From positions 1-46,358 of the forward strand of contig CAIZLD010000051.1 in assembly GCA_903933715.1 (NCBI GenBank): a DNA stretch of 46,358 nucleotides, read 5' to 3'. Origin of the DNA: an uncultured Spartobacteria bacterium. Lineage in GTDB: Bacteria; Verrucomicrobiota; Verrucomicrobiia; Chthoniobacterales; Chthoniobacteraceae. The notes under the pieces are model-generated. The model was given only the letters and a program-made list of their open reading frames with translations. It was not told the origin of the DNA and did not search any database. Position 1 is the stretch's first letter, and every line of letters starts with the position of its first letter. Below, in pieces: positions 8,840-16,868 of this stretch. The position numbers were made by a program, and so were the translations under genes.

Positions 8840-9826
8840 TCAAACACCCGGAGCGGGGTTTTTGGAAAAAAGAGCATCAAACTTGGAGGAAACGTTGGAG
8901 TAGAACGGGTAATCCCCCGGCGCGGCATTTTTGGGCCGGTAGCGCCAATGTTTGTAGGCCCAAAGGTAAAGGTCGGGCCGCTCCCGGATGCGCGGTTCAT
9001 AAAAATCCCAGCAGGCCTGGGCGATCTCCTGAACGGTAGCTTCGGGGGGAATGGAAAGGGGCGGGTTGATGACGACCCGGTAGCGTCCGTCCTCCAGCGG
9101 GATGCCGTCCACCGGAAACATGAGCGCCCCGCCACGCTGGGCCAGGACGGCATGCAGGAAGGTGACGCACATTTTACGCCCAAAAGTATCGATCGGGACG
9201 GCGGCTTGAGACGGGGACAGGGTCAAATCGACAAGCATTCCGGCGGCTCCCTTGCGCTTGACGACTTTCAGGAGCCGGATCATCGAGTTTTCCTGCGGAA
9301 TGATGGTGTGCCCGGAGATTTCGCGCGCGCCGTTGAAGATGGCGCTCAAGCGTGGATTTTTAAACGTCTCAGCGACAATCAGGGTCGGCACCCCAAGGAA
9401 CCCGACGGCGTGGCTGGACCATTCGAAGTTGCCCCAATGGATGCACATCGAGACGGCTCCCTGGCTGGCGCATTGGCGCTGGAACTGTTCAATATCGCCA
9501 TCCAGTTCGATATATTGCCGCCAGTTTTCCGGGGTAAGCCGCTGGCCCCAGAAGAGGTCCAGCATCGTGCGGGCGAAGTTTTGGTAGGAGAGCCGGGCGA
9601 TCGTTTCCCGCTCCGACGGGGAACGCTCCGGGAAAACACATTCCAGGTTGGCCAGCGCCACGCGCCGCCCGCGTCCATCCAGGCGATAGGCCAGCGCGCC
9701 CAACCCCCGGGCGAGGGCGAGACAAACGCTGCGCGGAAGTTTCGGGATCGCTCCCGCAAGCCCCGCGCAAAGAAGCCACTCGATGCGGTAGCGGAGGCTT
9801 TTCCAAAAAGAAACGGTCGGATTCAT
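8840..9826 (-). CDS. lipid A biosynthesis lauroyl/myristoyl acyltransferase (LpxL/LpxM family)
   Basis: This 328-residue inner-membrane acyltransferase probably adds a secondary fatty acid to lipid A or a related lipid, which implies a lipopolysaccharide-type outer membrane. The catalytic HX4E motif is HWGNFE (residues 130-135). An N-terminal hydrophobic segment lies at about 15-45, and RYRVVINPPL marks the later conserved block. The open frame extends to 9928 but would overlap the upstream gene. ATG 9826 leaves a 40-bp gap and gives the family's usual length. The next gene downstream is an L,D-transpeptidase, so envelope genes are grouped here. Confidence 0.88.
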   Translation of the reverse strand: MNPTVSFWKSLRYRIEWLLCAGLAGAIPKLPRSVCLALARGLGALAYRLDGRGRRVALANLECVFPERSPSERETIARLSYQNFARTMLDLFWGQRLTPENWRQYIELDGDIEQFQRQCASQGAVSMCIHWGNFEWSSHAVGFLGVPTLIVAETFKNPRLSAIFNGAREISGHTIIPQENSMIRLLKVVKRKGAAGMLVDLTLSPSQAAVPIDTFGRKMCVTFLHAVLAQRGGALMFPVDGIPLEDGRYRVVINPPLSIPPEATVQEIAQACWDFYEPRIRERPDLYLWAYKHWRYRPKNAAPGDYPFYSNVSSKFDALFSKNPAPGV

Positions 9827-9866
9827 GAGTTCTCGGGCATCACAATAGCGCAAAACCGGGAGGCCG

Positions 9867-10841
9867 CTACTCGGGCTTGGGCGGCTCAATGGAGGTCGGC
9901 GGATTGAAAATCTCTTCGTACAGGGCAAGCATCACCAGGTAATTGAGCGGCAGGGTGAAGATGATCCCGATAAAAAAACCCAAAATTCCCAATGTCCCAA
10001 GGACTCCGGCACAGACCGCAAGTACGCCGATCCGCCACGGATGCTGGAGCACTTTGGCGCGGCTCAGCTTCATGGCGGGCCAGAACGCCAGATCTTTGTC
10101 CACGATCAGCGGAATCGAGAACATCCAGCAAAAGCCAAAGTATACCGCCGGGATGGAGCAGGCCAGCAGGACCAACAACAAGACCAGCGCGGTTTGCGGA
10201 TCGTCGCTAAAGACAGCCCCGAAGTTCTGTAGTGTGATCCCCTTGATTTTAAAGGCGATCAAGGCCGGCACAAAACAGATCTGGGTGACGAGGTAGACCA
10301 CGGCCGTTTGCAACGCCAGCGGTTGGAATAATTTGGAGCTAAAACCGGCAAACAGATCGGAAATCCGGGCCGGTTCGCTCCGCATCAGGCGCAGGAGTAA
10401 AAAATAAAGCCCGCCGGTGAACACTCCCTGGAGCGCCATCGGGATCACCAGATCCAGGACCGGCAGGGTTGAACCGGCCCCGATCAACGCCAGCGTGAGC
10501 AGGGTCGCCCCGACCACCAGCCAGAAATAGCGTTTGTACACCCCCCACGCCCGGGAGATGCAGGCGCTGATATTCACCGGAAAATCGAGATCGGTGATCC
10601 GCGCGGCATACGCTTGCGGCTCTTCGGAAACGACCTCGGCCTCCAATACCTCGGGGTCTTCTTCGTGAAGCTCCGGGGGGGTCGCAACGGGAACAACCTG
10701 GCTGTAGGGGGTCCATTTCGACATTCCCTCGTGCCAGACGAGCGTCTCCGGCCCGACCTTGCCGGTGCGCAGCAGTTCCGCCCATTCGGTTTCGTTGAGC
10801 GGGCCGACCCGGGAGGGGCCGTCGATGTAATACCAATTCAT
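9867..10841 (-). CDS. GYF_2-domain polytopic membrane protein
   Basis: This 324-residue protein has an N-terminal GYF_2 (DUF4339) module at residues 1-50 (WYYIDGPSRVGP then LVWHEGMSKWTPYSQV). GYF_2 modules are small, usually protein-binding and common in Verrucomicrobiota and Planctomycetota membrane proteins. An acidic linker (about 58-80) and a hydrophobic region with about six membrane helices (about 105-310) follow. The membrane part has no recognisable catalytic motif. It is the first gene of a minus-strand series (acyltransferase, L,D-transpeptidase, DUF47, Pit), but the gaps of 30-100 bp do not prove a single operon. Function unknown. Confidence 0.8.
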   Translation of the reverse strand: MNWYYIDGPSRVGPLNETEWAELLRTGKVGPETLVWHEGMSKWTPYSQVVPVATPPELHEEDPEVLEAEVVSEEPQAYAARITDLDFPVNISACISRAWGVYKRYFWLVVGATLLTLALIGAGSTLPVLDLVIPMALQGVFTGGLYFLLLRLMRSEPARISDLFAGFSSKLFQPLALQTAVVYLVTQICFVPALIAFKIKGITLQNFGAVFSDDPQTALVLLLVLLACSIPAVYFGFCWMFSIPLIVDKDLAFWPAMKLSRAKVLQHPWRIGVLAVCAGVLGTLGILGFFIGIIFTLPLNYLVMLALYEEIFNPPTSIEPPKPE

Positions 10842-10910
10842 AGGGCTATGCTTCTCAGGCGTTCCAAAAAGCGCAAGCTCGAACGATGGCTTTTAAAAAA
10901 GGGGGGTAAA

Positions 10911-10989
10911 TCGCGAACTTCCGGGCGCGATGGAGAGTGCGCCCCCGGCATTTTGCCCATCAATGCGCCATCCCGAATCGCCCCGATCA
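10911..10989 (+). repeat. GGGCGCGATGG dispersed element, copy A
   Basis: An approximately 79-bp copy of a dispersed element between the GYF_2 gene and hisF. It shares CCGGGCGCGATGG, the following TGCGCC block and CATCCCGAATCGCCC with copy C (37934-38032), and with reversed copies at 16.9-17.2 kb. The 3' end stops at the hisF stop codon region. Its translation in one frame resembles the other copies only because the DNA is repeated; no gene is inferred. Confidence 0.7.
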
Positions 10990-11763
10990 TACCAACCGGA
11001 CCGGCACCCCGCAACCGGCGAGATATTCTTTGACCTGAGCCACCGTGTACTGCCCAAAATGGAAAACGCTGGCGGCCAGAACCGCATCGGCTTTTCCCTC
11101 GGCGAGCACTTCGCTCATGTGTTCCAGTTTGCCCGCGCCGCCGCTGGCCACCACGGGAACTTCCACGCTTTCGCTGATCGCACGCGTTATTTCCAAATCA
11201 TACCCCGCCTTCGTGCCGTCGGCGTCGATCGAATTGAGCACAATCTCCCCGGCTCCCAGCGCCACCGCTTTTTTTGCCCACTCAATCGCATTAAGCCCCG
11301 TGGCTTTGCGGCCCCCATGTGCGAACACCTCCCACAGTCCGGGGCCGACCCGTTTTGCGTCGATTGAAACCACGATGCATTGGCTGCCAAAACGTTCCGC
11401 GCCCGCGCCGATCAGCTCCGGCGTGGCGATTGCCGATGAGTTGATGCTGATTTTGTCTGCCCCTGCCTTGAGCATGAGGCTCATATCGTCCACCGTGCGA
11501 ATCCCGCCCCCGACCGTCAGCGGCATGAAACATTGATCCGCGGCGCGCTCGATCACGTCGATCATCGACGCCCGCCCGTAGGCGCTCGCGGTGATATCGA
11601 AGAATACCATTTCATCCGCGCCTTGCTCGTTGTAGCGGAGCGCCAATTCGACCGGATCGCCGACATTGCGCAGCTCACCGGCCTCCGCTTTGCCGAATTG
11701 AATGCCGCGGGTAACCTTTCCGTCGTGGACGTCCAGGCAAGGAATGATGCGTTTGGTCAACAT
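10987..11763 (-). CDS. hisF: imidazole glycerol phosphate synthase cyclase subunit
   Basis: This 258-residue TIM-barrel enzyme of histidine biosynthesis closes the imidazole ring, using ammonia from HisH. It releases imidazole glycerol phosphate and AICAR. Catalytic Asp11 is in CLDVHDGKV and the second catalytic Asp is in SIDAKR (Asp135). GGGIRT (85-90) and [11 protein letters not shown] supply the phosphate-binding loops. No hisH or other his gene is in the window, so the pathway is scattered. The start ATG 11763 is preceded on its strand by TTTTTTTCCTCCTC, a pyrimidine tract rather than a Shine-Dalgarno site. It is divergent from the DUF4912 gene. Confidence 0.95.
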   Translation of the reverse strand: MLTKRIIPCLDVHDGKVTRGIQFGKAEAGELRNVGDPVELALRYNEQGADEMVFFDITASAYGRASMIDVIERAADQCFMPLTVGGGIRTVDDMSLMLKAGADKISINSSAIATPELIGAGAERFGSQCIVVSIDAKRVGPGLWEVFAHGGRKATGLNAIEWAKKAVALGAGEIVLNSIDADGTKAGYDLEITRAISESVEVPVVASGGAGKLEHMSEVLAEGKADAVLAASVFHFGQYTVAQVKEYLAGCGVPVRLV

Positions 11764-11936
11764 GAGGAGGAAAAAAATTTACGCAATTACGAGACCAAGG
11801 GCAAGGATTGCCCGGCTTTTTTAGGGCGAACCCTGATTGTATGATTTTTGATTGCGTTGTCGTCGCTTGACTTTAGCATCGCTCCCGGGTCACAGGTCAG
11901 TCACGTTTTAACGACCATAAATTACGATTACGGGCT

Positions 11937-13655
11937 ATGGGAAACACTGAATTAGGGAAAAAGGCGGGCGCAGAAAATACAGGCAAAAAACCAGCTTTTC
12001 AAATCACCAAGGAACCGGTGGTTTACGGCAGGACCGGGGAGGATGTGCATAAATACGAAGCCACCTTGGGAGAACCGTCCGAAGCTCAGCCCGAAGCCCC
12101 CGCTTTTGAAGACCTTGGCTCGCTTCCTTCTTCTTACGGAACCAAATCGTTGTTCCTGGTCGCCCGCGATCCGCAATGGCTTTTCTGCTACTGGGATATC
12201 GACTGGAACGATTACCCCCCCTCCCGGATGCGGGATGGGAAAGTGCTCCTCAAACTCCACGACGCCACGACCGGCGCGGAACTCTATTCCAACCCGATCA
12301 GCCCCGATGCCCGGAACTGGTACATTTCGGCAGGCCGCGGCAACGCCACTTTTTATTGCGAACTGGGCTTCATTAATCAAGCCGGAGAATGGGAACAAAT
12401 CGTCCGCTCCAACGATGCCGCCACCCCTTCGGATGCGATTTCCGATCACGTCGCCGACACCTTCGCCACGGTTCCCTATCACCTGGCATTCCAGAAGATG
12501 CTCGATACGGTCGGCTCGGTGCGCGGGGCAGGCGAATCGCTCCTGAGCGTTTTGGCGCGGATCCAGGGGGAAGGCCGCAAACTGGCGTTCGTGCTGGAGC
12601 AGGCTCCCGAGTGGACCGACGAACAACGCCGCCTATTGGCCACCCTCCTCGGCAACAATTTCGACGAAATGATCAGCCTCGGCTCGGCCGAAATCGACCG
12701 TTTGCTGCGCAAACAATTGAAGCATCAACTCTTCAGCGAAGCGGGCAGCGGATTGCTGCCGTCCGGGGCGCCGGGGGGCATGACCAGTCTTTTCAGCGGG
12801 ATGGGGTTTGGCTTAAGCTCCTGGCTCGCCTCTTGGCAGGCGGCGGCTGAAAAAGGGGAAACCAGTTCCTGGCTCAGCTCCTGGCTGGGCGGCGCGGAAG
12901 TCGGCGCGTTCGCTTCCTGGCTGGCCTCGTGGCCCGGTGCGGCTGAAAGCCGCGAACTCAGCTCCTGGCTCGCTTCCTGGCCCGGCGCATCGGCACCCAG
13001 CAGTGCCTTAAGCTCCTGGCTCGCCTCCTGGCCCGGCGGCCAAAGCGCCGCCATCAGCTCCTGGCTGGCCTCGTGGCCCGGAGCCGCTCAAAGCAGCTTT
13101 TGGAGTTCCTGGCTCTCGTCCTGGTCGGTGGCGGCAGGCGCTTCCGAAACGCTCCAAAGCTCCTGGATGAGCTCCTGGCAAAACGCGGCCAAAGGCGAAA
13201 ACTTCTGGAGTTCCTGGCTGAGTTCCTGGTCTGGAGGAGCCGGAGGCCAATCGAGCTTCTGGAGTTCCTGGCTGAGTTCCTGGTCCGGCGGCATGGGTGG
13301 AGCTTCCGGCGGGATGAGCTCCAACCTCGGTGCAAGCTGGAGCGCGCAACCGTTCAGCAAACCGCGCGATTTCTTCATGCACGTCAACGCCGAAGTGATC
13401 TTCTACGGCGGCACGCATCCCGAAGCCAAAGTCTGGATCGACGACAAGCCGATCCAACTCAATCCCGACGGCAGCTTCCGGCATCATTTCATTTTCCCGG
13501 ACGGCGCCTACGAGATCCCGATTGTCGCCCAATCTCCCGACGGCCTCGAAAAACGATCGGCCACCCTCCGTTTTGAGCGCGGGACCGCCAGAAGCGGCCA
13601 GGTGGGAGCCACCGCGCAGCCCGCCTTTCTTGCCGAGCCGATGGGGCGGAAGTAA
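11937..13655 (+). CDS. DUF4912 protein with Trp-rich SSWLxSW tandem repeats
   Basis: This 572-residue protein of unknown function has four parts. Residues 1-60 are charged and probably disordered. A DUF4912 domain fills about 60-180 (SLPSSYGTKSLFLVARDP, then QWLFCYWDIDW). A helical linker fills about 180-290. At about 294-468 there are ten clear units and one decayed unit of 15-18 residues, each with the core S-S-W-L-[AS]-S-W and a Gly/Ala/Ser/Pro-rich spacer. A C-terminal beta-sandwich-like segment (about 475-550, FYGGTHPEAKVWIDDKPIQL and a FPDG turn) closes it. There is no signal peptide or membrane helix. DUF4912 proteins are known in several bacterial phyla, but their role is unclear. The fixed Trp-x3-Trp spacing suggests one aromatic face, possibly a sticky or structural surface. 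It stands alone and meets the ffs gene tail to tail. Confidence 0.9.
   Translation: MGNTELGKKAGAENTGKKPAFQITKEPVVYGRTGEDVHKYEATLGEPSEAQPEAPAFEDLGSLPSSYGTKSLFLVARDPQWLFCYWDIDWNDYPPSRMRDGKVLLKLHDATTGAELYSNPISPDARNWYISAGRGNATFYCELGFINQAGEWEQIVRSNDAATPSDAISDHVADTFATVPYHLAFQKMLDTVGSVRGAGESLLSVLARIQGEGRKLAFVLEQAPEWTDEQRRLLATLLGNNFDEMISLGSAEIDRLLRKQLKHQLFSEAGSGLLPSGAPGGMTSLFSGMGFGLSSWLASWQAAAEKGETSSWLSSWLGGAEVGAFASWLASWPGAAESRELSSWLASWPGASAPSSALSSWLASWPGGQSAAISSWLASWPGAAQSSFWSSWLSSWSVAAGASETLQSSWMSSWQNAAKGENFWSSWLSSWSGGAGGQSSFWSSWLSSWSGGMGGASGGMSSNLGASWSAQPFSKPRDFFMHVNAEVIFYGGTHPEAKVWIDDKPIQLNPDGSFRHHFIFPDGAYEIPIVAQSPDGLEKRSATLRFERGTARSGQVGATAQPAFLAEPMGRK
12816..13345 (+). repeat. in-frame tandem repeat coding SSWLxSW units
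   Basis: This degenerate tandem repeat inside the DUF4912 gene has units of 45-54 bp, most starting AGCTCCTGGCT or AGTTCCTGGCT. Unit lengths are multiples of three, so the frame is kept. Units 3-6 favour SSWLASWPG, whereas units 7-10 favour SSWLSSWSG with FW before the unit. This indicates two rounds of local duplication. The antisense frames are also open because of the repeat, but they are shadows. Confidence 0.9.
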
Positions 13656-13759
13656 AATGCCGCCAGAGAGCTGCGACAAGGAGAGTCAAGCGACCGTTGC
13701 TGCATTCCTGCCCTGGCGGGGTTGACCTGCTCTCAATCCGCAGTCCCTGGCGACGCATT
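13656..13759 (-). ncRNA. ffs: bacterial small signal recognition particle RNA
   Basis: Read on the minus strand, the segment folds into one long hairpin. The outer strands AATGC-GT-CGCCAG and CTGGCG-GCATT pair, then GACTGCG with CGCAG, GAGAG with CTCTC, and GTCAA with TTGAC. The apex carries the SRP core CCAGGGCAGGAATGCAGCA: a GGAA tetraloop on a GCA/TGC stem with the conserved asymmetric loop that binds Ffh. This is the short bacterial type without an Alu domain, about 100 nt. A T-run follows the 3' arm. The 3' end abuts the stop codon of the convergent DUF4912 gene. The exact ends are inferred from pairing. Confidence 0.88.
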
Positions 13760-13902
13760 GAATATCGGCGGAAAATTCGCGGATGACAATTTTTTTGTTT
13801 CAAACGGCTTGCATTAGTGCCCTTTGAAGGCTTAAAAGTATCCCGCTTATCGCGGCGCATTCTCCAAGGGTTGTGCCCCCCCCAATCAACTATCCATCCC
13901 AT

Positions 13903-14694
13903 ATGCCCAGTATCCCCCAGTTACCCAGAATTTTGCTCGGATTGGCCATTCTTCTCACGGCAGTTTCCGGTTTCAAAAATCTCGCGAACAGCAGCAAATT
14001 AAAGGGAGTCAACGAAGAGGTCGCCGCCGCGAATGACACTGCGGCCACCTTGAAGGCGGATAACAAAAAGATTCTCGACGAGGCCAAGGCCGCCAAGGAA
14101 GAAGCCAAGGCCGTTGCCGAAGCCAAAGCCGCCGCGGAAGCCAAAGCCAGCGCCGCCGCCGCGGAAGCCGATCGCGTCAAAAAGGATTTGGAAGAGGCAA
14201 CCGCCAAAGCCCAGGAGCAAGATACCAAAATCAAAGATCTCGAAGCCAAAGCAAACGCACCGGCGGCACCGGTCGTAGCGGCCACGCCCGATCCCGAACT
14301 GGTCAAAAAAGTGGCGGATGCGGAAGCGAAAGTCGCCGAAAGCGAGCAGCTTCTCAAAACCCTTCAAACCAAGAGCGAAGACGCCGAGAAAAAGGCAGCC
14401 GCACTGGAAGCCGAAAACGCCCGTCGCGCCGCAGGGCTGGCCAAACCGGGCCTCGAAGGCCGGATTCTGGCCGTCAACCCCAACTGGAACTTTGTCGTGC
14501 TGAACATCGGCGATCGCCAGGGGGTTGCCGCCAACTCCTCCCTCATCGTTCAACGCGGCGGTAACCTGGTCGCTCGTCTGCGCGTCACCTCCGTTGAGCC
14601 GTCCACCTCGATTGCCGACATCCAGGCCGGAAGCGTGCCCAAAGGCTCATTCGTTCAGCCCGGCGATCTGGTGATCTTCCCCTCCGGGTCTTAA
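13903..14694 (+). CDS. coiled-coil envelope protein with C-terminal beta domain
   Basis: This protein of about 263 residues has unknown function. A hydrophobic N-terminal segment (about residues 6-24, LPRILLGLAILLTAVSGF) acts as a membrane anchor or uncleaved signal. An Ala/Lys/Glu-rich heptad region (about 30-185) predicts a long coiled coil. A compact C-terminal domain (about 190-262) includes WNFVVLNIGDRQGV and a FVQPGDLVIFP ending. It resembles MreC-like or other small beta domains seen in verrucomicrobial envelope proteins, but the assignment is only by feel. A GTG at 13873 would add ten residues; the ATG is preferred because the hydrophobic segment then lies near the terminus. A 58-residue lipoprotein follows 105 bp downstream. 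Confidence 0.75.
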   Translation: MPSIPQLPRILLGLAILLTAVSGFKNLANSSKLKGVNEEVAAANDTAATLKADNKKILDEAKAAKEEAKAVAEAKAAAEAKASAAAAEADRVKKDLEEATAKAQEQDTKIKDLEAKANAPAAPVVAATPDPELVKKVADAEAKVAESEQLLKTLQTKSEDAEKKAAALEAENARRAAGLAKPGLEGRILAVNPNWNFVVLNIGDRQGVAANSSLIVQRGGNLVARLRVTSVEPSTSIADIQAGSVPKGSFVQPGDLVIFPSGS

Positions 14695-14698
14695 AGAG

Positions 14699-14760
14699 GT
14701 TATCCGCAGATTTTCGCAGATTATTTAAGAGAATCTGCGTTCATCGGCGAAATCTGGGGA
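14699..14760. repeat. GCAGATT-family dispersed repeat
   Basis: This inverted pair starts 4 bp after the preceding stop codon: TATCCGCAGATTTTCGCAGA, then GAATCTGCGTTCATCGGCGA and AATCTGGGGA. The two arms can pair into a hairpin, so it could act as a 3'-UTR structure of the coiled-coil gene. Confidence 0.75.
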
Positions 14761-14799
14761 CGATTATTCCGAAAAAAATCGAAATACTTAATAACCGCC

Positions 14800-14976
14800 A
14801 TGCTCCGCTCTTGCCTTCTGTTTCTGATCGTTGCCGCAGCATCACTCCTTGCCAGTGGCTGCGCTTCAGATACCCCGAGTGCCCCCGCGACTCCCCACGT
14901 AAGCACGATTCCCTGGAACCGTCCCGAACGCTGGGAAGGCCAGGGAGCGCTGGGCGGAATGCTCAATTCCAGATAA
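14800..14976 (+). CDS. small lipoprotein, 58 residues
   Basis: This short gene encodes a 58-residue precursor. It has a signal of MLRS followed by a hydrophobic run (residues 5-18) and lipobox LASGC with the lipid-modified Cys at 21, so the mature protein has only 38 residues. The mature part is Pro/Ala-rich and then reads IPWNRPERWEGQGALGG. Similar short lipoproteins with a WNRPE-W-EG block occur, to my recollection, in other Verrucomicrobiota, but I cannot confirm this here. It is likely anchored in the outer or inner membrane leaflet and its function is unknown. Context: 105 bp after the coiled-coil envelope protein on the same strand. Confidence 0.75.
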   Translation: MLRSCLLFLIVAAASLLASGCASDTPSAPATPHVSTIPWNRPERWEGQGALGGMLNSR

Positions 14977-15029
14977 GCGCGAGCCAAGCGGCTGGATTGC
15001 CCAATCCGGCTCAAAATAGACTTTTCCCC

Positions 15030-15163
15030 CTCGTTCCCAGTCTCCCGACTGGGAACGCAATTTTCTTGGAAACTCTGTTTCCCAATCGCCCGCAATGGCA
15101 TCCGCGCTTTGCGAAACGGAGTTTCGCAGACAAGGGCGTTCCCAAACAGAGTTTGGGAACGAG
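15030..15163. repeat. CTCGTTCCCA palindromic element, full copy
   Basis: This is the main content of the 301-bp gap 14977-15277. The outer ends CTCGTTCCCA and TGGGAACGAG are inverted. The inside holds three smaller palindromes: CCCAGTCTCCCGACTGGG, GGAAACTCTGTTTCC, and GCGAAACGGAGTTTCGC. It matches the copy at 22381-22552 block by block with a shorter middle. It contains no gene. The rest of the gap holds two small hairpins at about 15236-15275 and the ilvC terminator. Confidence 0.8.
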
Positions 15164-15168
15164 ATAAA

Positions 15169-15202
15169 AAAAGCGCGACAGCCGTGAAGCCGTCGCGCTT
15201 TT
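15169..15202 (-). terminator. rho-independent terminator after ilvC (bidirectional)
   Basis: The stem AAAAGCGCGAC / GTCGCGCTTTT (11 bp) has a 12-nt loop, an A-run on one side and T residues on the other. It lies 76 bp after the ilvC stop on the minus strand and could also stop plus-strand transcription from the small lipoprotein gene. Confidence 0.8.
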
Positions 15203-15277
15203 GAATTGAATCAGCTTGAATCAGCCGCACCAGCATTCTCGCGCGGAAGCGCGAACCGGGTGCAGCGTCACGCTGCC

Positions 15278-16303
15278 CTAGTAGGCGGCTTGTGCGCCTT
15301 TCAGGTTCTTTTTGGCCACCCAGGGCATCAGGCCGCGGAGCTTGGCGCCGACTTTCTCGATCGGGTGTTTTTCCCCGGCTTTGAGAAGGGCGTTGTATTT
15401 CTTGTAACCGCCTTCGACTTCCGCGATCCAGGTCTTGGCGAACTTGCCGTTCTGGATCTCCTTGAGCGCGGCTTTCATCCGCTTTTTAACGCTGGCGTCG
15501 ATGATCTTCGGCCCCACGCTCACGTCGCCCCACTTGGCGGTTTCGGAGATGGAGAAGCGCATTCCGGCGATGCCGCTTTCGTTCATCAGGTCGGCGATCA
15601 ATTTCAGCTCGTGCAAGCACTCGAAGTAGGCCATTTCGGGCGAATACCCGGCTTCGACAAGGGTCTCAAACCCGGCGGTCACGAGCGCGCTGGCGCCGCC
15701 GCAAAGAACCACTTGTTCGCCGAAGAGATCGGTTTCGGTCTCTTCCTTAAAGCTGGTTTCGAGGACGCCGGCGCGAGTGCCGCCGATGCCTTTGGCCCAG
15801 GCGAGCGCCACTTTCTTGGCCTGCTTGCTGGGGTTCTGGTAAATGCCGATCAGGGCCGGGACGCCTTTGCCTTCGGTGAACTGGCGGCGAACAATGTGGC
15901 CCGGGCCTTTGGGGGCGACGAGGATCACGTCAACGTCTTTCGGCGGAACGACCGTCTTGTAATGGATTGCGAAGCCGTGGCTGAAGAGGAGGGTCTTGCC
16001 CTTGGAGAGGTTCGGGGCGATGTCTTTCTTATAGAGCGCGCCGATCTTGGTGTCGGGTGCGGCGACGAAGATCACGTCGGCCTTTTTGACCGCCTCGGCG
16101 GTGTCGAACACTTCAAAGCCTTTTTCTTTGGCCACCGCGCGCGATTTGCTGCCGGGGTAGAGGCCGATGATGACTTTGACGCCGGACTCCTTGAGGTTCA
16201 GGGCGTGGGCGTGTCCCTGGGAACCAAAGCCGATGACGGCGCAGGTTTTGCCTTTGAGGGTGTCGAGGTTGGCGTCTTTGTCGGTGTAGATTTTAGCGGG
16301 CAT
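15278..16303 (-). CDS. ilvC: ketol-acid reductoisomerase (NADP+)
   Basis: This 341-residue class I enzyme of valine, leucine and isoleucine synthesis carries out the Mg2+-dependent alkyl shift and NADPH reduction of acetolactate or acetohydroxybutyrate. The nucleotide loop [13 protein letters not shown] begins at Gly25. The cofactor-specificity loop reads YPGSKSRA, whose serines fit [16 protein letters not shown] and the acidic metal-binding segment with [11 protein letters not shown] follow. The short C-terminal knotted domain matches class I. It is 24 bp downstream of ilvN on the same strand, and a strong terminator follows. The start ATG 16303 has no clear ribosome binding site. Confidence 0.96.
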   Translation of the reverse strand: MPAKIYTDKDANLDTLKGKTCAVIGFGSQGHAHALNLKESGVKVIIGLYPGSKSRAVAKEKGFEVFDTAEAVKKADVIFVAAPDTKIGALYKKDIAPNLSKGKTLLFSHGFAIHYKTVVPPKDVDVILVAPKGPGHIVRRQFTEGKGVPALIGIYQNPSKQAKKVALAWAKGIGGTRAGVLETSFKEETETDLFGEQVVLCGGASALVTAGFETLVEAGYSPEMAYFECLHELKLIADLMNESGIAGMRFSISETAKWGDVSVGPKIIDASVKKRMKAALKEIQNGKFAKTWIAEVEGGYKKYNALLKAGEKHPIEKVGAKLRGLMPWVAKKNLKGAQAAY

Positions 16304-16327
16304 ATCAGGTTTGGGTTGGAAAAGAAT

Positions 16328-16804
16328 TTATTGACGGCGAGAAACGGCGACTTTGCCGGTGCGGGTGAGATCGCGGATTCCGAACGGTTCCATCAGGAAA
16401 AGGAATTTCTCGATTTTGCTTTCGTTGCCGGTCAGTTCGATGGCGACATTCTTGGGCTGCACATCGATGATCTTGGCGCGGAAAATATCGCAAATCTGCA
16501 TCACTTCGGAGCGGGTCTGGGCATCGACGTTGACGCGCAGGAGCACCAGTTCCCGGTCCACATACTCGTTATCGCGGAAATCTTCGATCTCGATGACGTC
16601 GATGAGCTTGTTGAGCTGCTTGGTGACTTGTTCGAGCACGGCATCATCCCCCATGACGACGATCGTCATGCGGGAACGGCTGGGATCAAGGGTCGGGCCG
16701 ACATTGAGGGTATCAATGTTGAACCCACGACCGCTGAACATTCCGGCGATGCGGGTAAGCACGCCGAACTTATTTTCGACCAAAACCGAAAGAGTGTGAC
16801 GCAT
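16328..16804 (-). CDS. ilvN: acetolactate synthase small (regulatory) subunit
   Basis: This 158-residue regulatory subunit binds valine through an N-terminal ACT domain (about residues 2-75, HTLSVLVENKFGVLTRIAGM then FSGRGFNIDTL) and carries the C-terminal ALS small-subunit domain (about 80-155). It activates the catalytic subunit IlvB and makes it feedback-sensitive. The frame stays open far upstream through repeats, but the ATG at 16804 gives the exact family length. The gene forms an operon with ilvC. The catalytic ilvB gene, usually just upstream, is absent; a repeat island sits there instead. Confidence 0.94.
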   Translation of the reverse strand: MRHTLSVLVENKFGVLTRIAGMFSGRGFNIDTLNVGPTLDPSRSRMTIVVMGDDAVLEQVTKQLNKLIDVIEIEDFRDNEYVDRELVLLRVNVDAQTRSEVMQICDIFRAKIIDVQPKNVAIELTGNESKIEKFLFLMEPFGIRDLTRTGKVAVSRRQ

Positions 16805-16868
16805 GGAAGGCCAAGTAGTGTGTTGAGTAACGCCCTTTGCGTCAAACTTAAAAAGCGCGAAACCCGCT

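Noticed and set aside
12725-13387. Repetitive QEASQEL-like antisense frames
   Set aside because: They arise from the sense tandem repeat being open on both strands. There is no start context or family feature.
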